7,932 nt of DNA from a bacterium (GTDB lineage Bacteria > Desulfobacterota > GWC2-55-46). The position numbers and the translations under genes were made by a program. This document shows, piece by piece, positions 6,823 to 7,932 of this stretch; position 1 is the stretch's first letter; every line of letters starts with the position of its first letter. The notes under the pieces are model-generated. The model searched no databases. It was not told the origin of the DNA and worked only from the letters and a program-made list of their open reading frames with translations. The DNA is taken from the NCBI GenBank assembly GCA_027310325.1, contig DAIDBB010000241.1, forward strand, positions 1 through 7,932. Reading direction: 5' to 3'.

Positions 6823-6836
6823 CAGGGCCGGATTTT
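6806..6836 (-). terminator. Rho-independent-type terminator or attenuator between ftsI and murE
   Basis: In the direction of the genes, CCGGCC (6831-6826), a CTGTT loop and GGCCGG (6820-6815) form a perfect 6-bp GC stem. GG and the tract TTTTCTC (6812-6806) follow. AAAAT directly upstream (6836-6832) can extend the stem by pairing with the Ts. The U-tract is short, so termination may be partial. It lies about 105 nt after the ftsI stop and about 55 nt before the murE ATG. The reverse orientation also ends in TTTT, so it might work in both directions, but no gene on the plus strand needs it. Confidence 0.6.
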
Positions 6837-6935
6837 AAGGGTAGATTTTCTCATAATACGCCTTCTGTTTTCAACATATTCCGAAGGGGCCGGTAATGTC
6901 GGTGATTTTGCTCCATCGTTTCACGGCTAACGGCC

Positions 6936-7932
6936 CTACTGGAACCATACCGCAACGTTACCCTTCCCCGGGGCGCTCCCTGGAGCGGGTCTCTGCGCGT
7001 ACGCCCTGCCGTTTCCGATGATGTCGACGCCCAGGGACCTTTCCTTCGCGATCCTCATGACCATCCTAACTGACTTGCCCGTAAAGTCAGGCACTCCCGT
7101 GCCCGTGCCAGCGTCCTCTTCCCTCGCGCCGTCAGGGTCGTCCTTATGATCGGCCGCGTTCGTAACGACCGGCCCGCCCGGCTTCTGCCTGCCCTCCGGG
7201 AAGACCTCCATGTAGGACAGGCTCTTCTGGGCTATTTCCTTAAAGACCGGGGCCGCCGCCTCTCCTCCGTGGTAGGACTTCTTCGGCTCGTCTATCATGA
7301 CGATTATCGCGAGCCTCGGGTTCCGGGCCGGGACGAAGCCCATAAAAGATGAAGTAAAGGCCCCGCGCTGGTACCCGCCGGCCTTGAGATCGGCCTTCTG
7401 CGCGGTGCCGGTCTTTCCCGCGACGTCGAACCCGTCGATAGCGGCCTTTACTCCCGTGCCTCCCGGCCTGGTTACCCCGATGAGCATCTCGGTCATCTTT
7501 TTTGCGGTCGCTTCCGAGATGACGCGCCTCTTTATCACGGGGTTAAACTCTTTAACTATCCTGTTGTCATGGTCCATCACGGCCCTGACTATGTACGGCT
7601 TCATGAGGAACCCGCCGTTGGCCACGGCTGAAACCGCCGACATGAGCTGAATGGGTGTGGCCGAAACGCCCTGCCCGAAGGAGACCGTCTCGAGCGTCAC
7701 CTTCGACCATTTGTTATAGGGCCTCAAGACCCCGGCGGCCTCTCCCGGCAGATCGATCCCGGTCTTTTCGCCGAAGCCGTAAGCCTTCAAGTACCTGTAG
7801 AGCTGGACCTTCCCGAGCTTCTCGCCGATCTTGGCGGCCCCGATGTTGCTCGATACCTTCAGTATCTGCGATACCGTAAGCCACCCGTTCTTTTCGACGT
7901 CGTGGAAGGTCCTGTTCGCGACCCTGTAGCTC
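6936..7932 (-). CDS. ftsI: FtsI-type penicillin-binding protein, septal transpeptidase with C-terminal PASTA domain (3' part)
   Basis: FtsI (PBP3 class) is a membrane-anchored periplasmic transpeptidase that cross-links septal peptidoglycan with FtsW. The visible part is the last 331 residues; the frame is open to the right edge, so the N-terminal anchor, dimerisation domain and the catalytic SxxK serine lie outside. Seen are the second active-site motif SSN (fragment residues 27-29, in LKVSSNIGAAKIGEKLG), FGQGVSATPIQLMSA (about 85-99) and the third motif KTGT (173-176, in VAGKTGTAQ). A polar, acidic linker (about 247-279) leads to a single PASTA-like domain (about 280-331) beginning VPDFTGKS and ending GNVAVWFQ. 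The domain looks complete. SpoVD-like PBPs share this layout, but the place upstream of murE supports FtsI. Confidence 0.93.
   Translation of the reverse strand, partial: SYRVANRTFHDVEKNGWLTVSQILKVSSNIGAAKIGEKLGKVQLYRYLKAYGFGEKTGIDLPGEAAGVLRPYNKWSKVTLETVSFGQGVSATPIQLMSAVSAVANGGFLMKPYIVRAVMDHDNRIVKEFNPVIKRRVISEATAKKMTEMLIGVTRPGGTGVKAAIDGFDVAGKTGTAQKADLKAGGYQRGAFTSSFMGFVPARNPRLAIIVMIDEPKKSYHGGEAAAPVFKEIAQKSLSYMEVFPEGRQKPGGPVVTNAADHKDDPDGAREEDAGTGTGVPDFTGKSVRMVMRIAKERSLGVDIIGNGRAYAQRPAPGSAPGKGNVAVWFQ

Larger units (their letters stand above)
6750..6935. other. Only long non-coding spacer in the cluster (ftsI-murE)
   Basis: About 186 nt separate the ftsI stop from the murE ATG, against an overlap or at most 24 nt at every other junction. 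The murE-proximal half holds the terminator hairpin, the weak promoter and the palindromes. In the ftsI-proximal half I see only TGAGAAAA (6853-6846), which is complementary to the TTTTCTCA of the terminator tail (6812-6805), and an unconvincing 21-codon frame. The spacer is visibly richer in A and T around 6750-6800 than the neighbouring genes. Confidence 0.7.

Noticed and set aside
6850..6917. A 21-codon minus-strand frame in the ftsI-murE spacer (begins MEQNHRHYRPL).
   Set aside because: There is no good ribosome site in front of it and no recognisable sequence. It lacks the run of regulatory codons expected of an attenuation leader peptide, and it could easily occur by chance.

Overview
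The window is a stretch of a bacterial division and cell wall (dcw) cluster. Every real gene lies on the minus strand, so in transcription order it reads from right to left: ftsI (3' part only), murE, murF, mraY, murD, ftsW and murG (5' part only). This is the canonical dcw order. All seven proteins carry their family signatures, and no frameshift, insertion element, RNA gene or CRISPR array was seen.

The organism is a bacterium with GC-rich DNA that uses ATA (Ile) and AGG (Arg) codons freely. MurE carries the DNPR signature of meso-diaminopimelate-adding enzymes, as in most Gram-negative bacteria. FtsI ends in a single PASTA-like domain, which is absent from E. coli FtsI. Together these suggest a Gram-negative lineage outside the Gammaproteobacteria, perhaps Desulfobacterota or Nitrospirota. 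This placement is an inference from general family knowledge, not from a search.

The genes form one pathway. MurE, MurF and MurD are cytoplasmic Mur ligases: MurD adds D-Glu, MurE adds meso-DAP, and MurF adds D-Ala-D-Ala. MraY transfers the finished phospho-MurNAc-pentapeptide to undecaprenyl phosphate to give lipid I, and MurG adds GlcNAc to give lipid II. FtsW polymerises lipid II and FtsI cross-links it at the septum.

From murE to murG the genes are tightly packed: one start overlaps the preceding stop by 4 nt, and the other spacers are 11 to 24 nt. The exception is the ftsI-murE junction, about 186 nt without a gene. It holds a rho-independent-type hairpin with a U-tract in the cluster's direction, a weak promoter candidate, and two overlapping palindromes just upstream of the murE ATG. 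That spacer is the most interesting part of the window. It suggests that transcription is terminated or attenuated after ftsI and restarted or controlled before murE. A smaller oddity is a perfect 14-bp palindrome at the ftsW-murG junction, which contains an out-of-frame ATG. I found no clearly novel biological system; the window is otherwise an ordinary, intact dcw segment.
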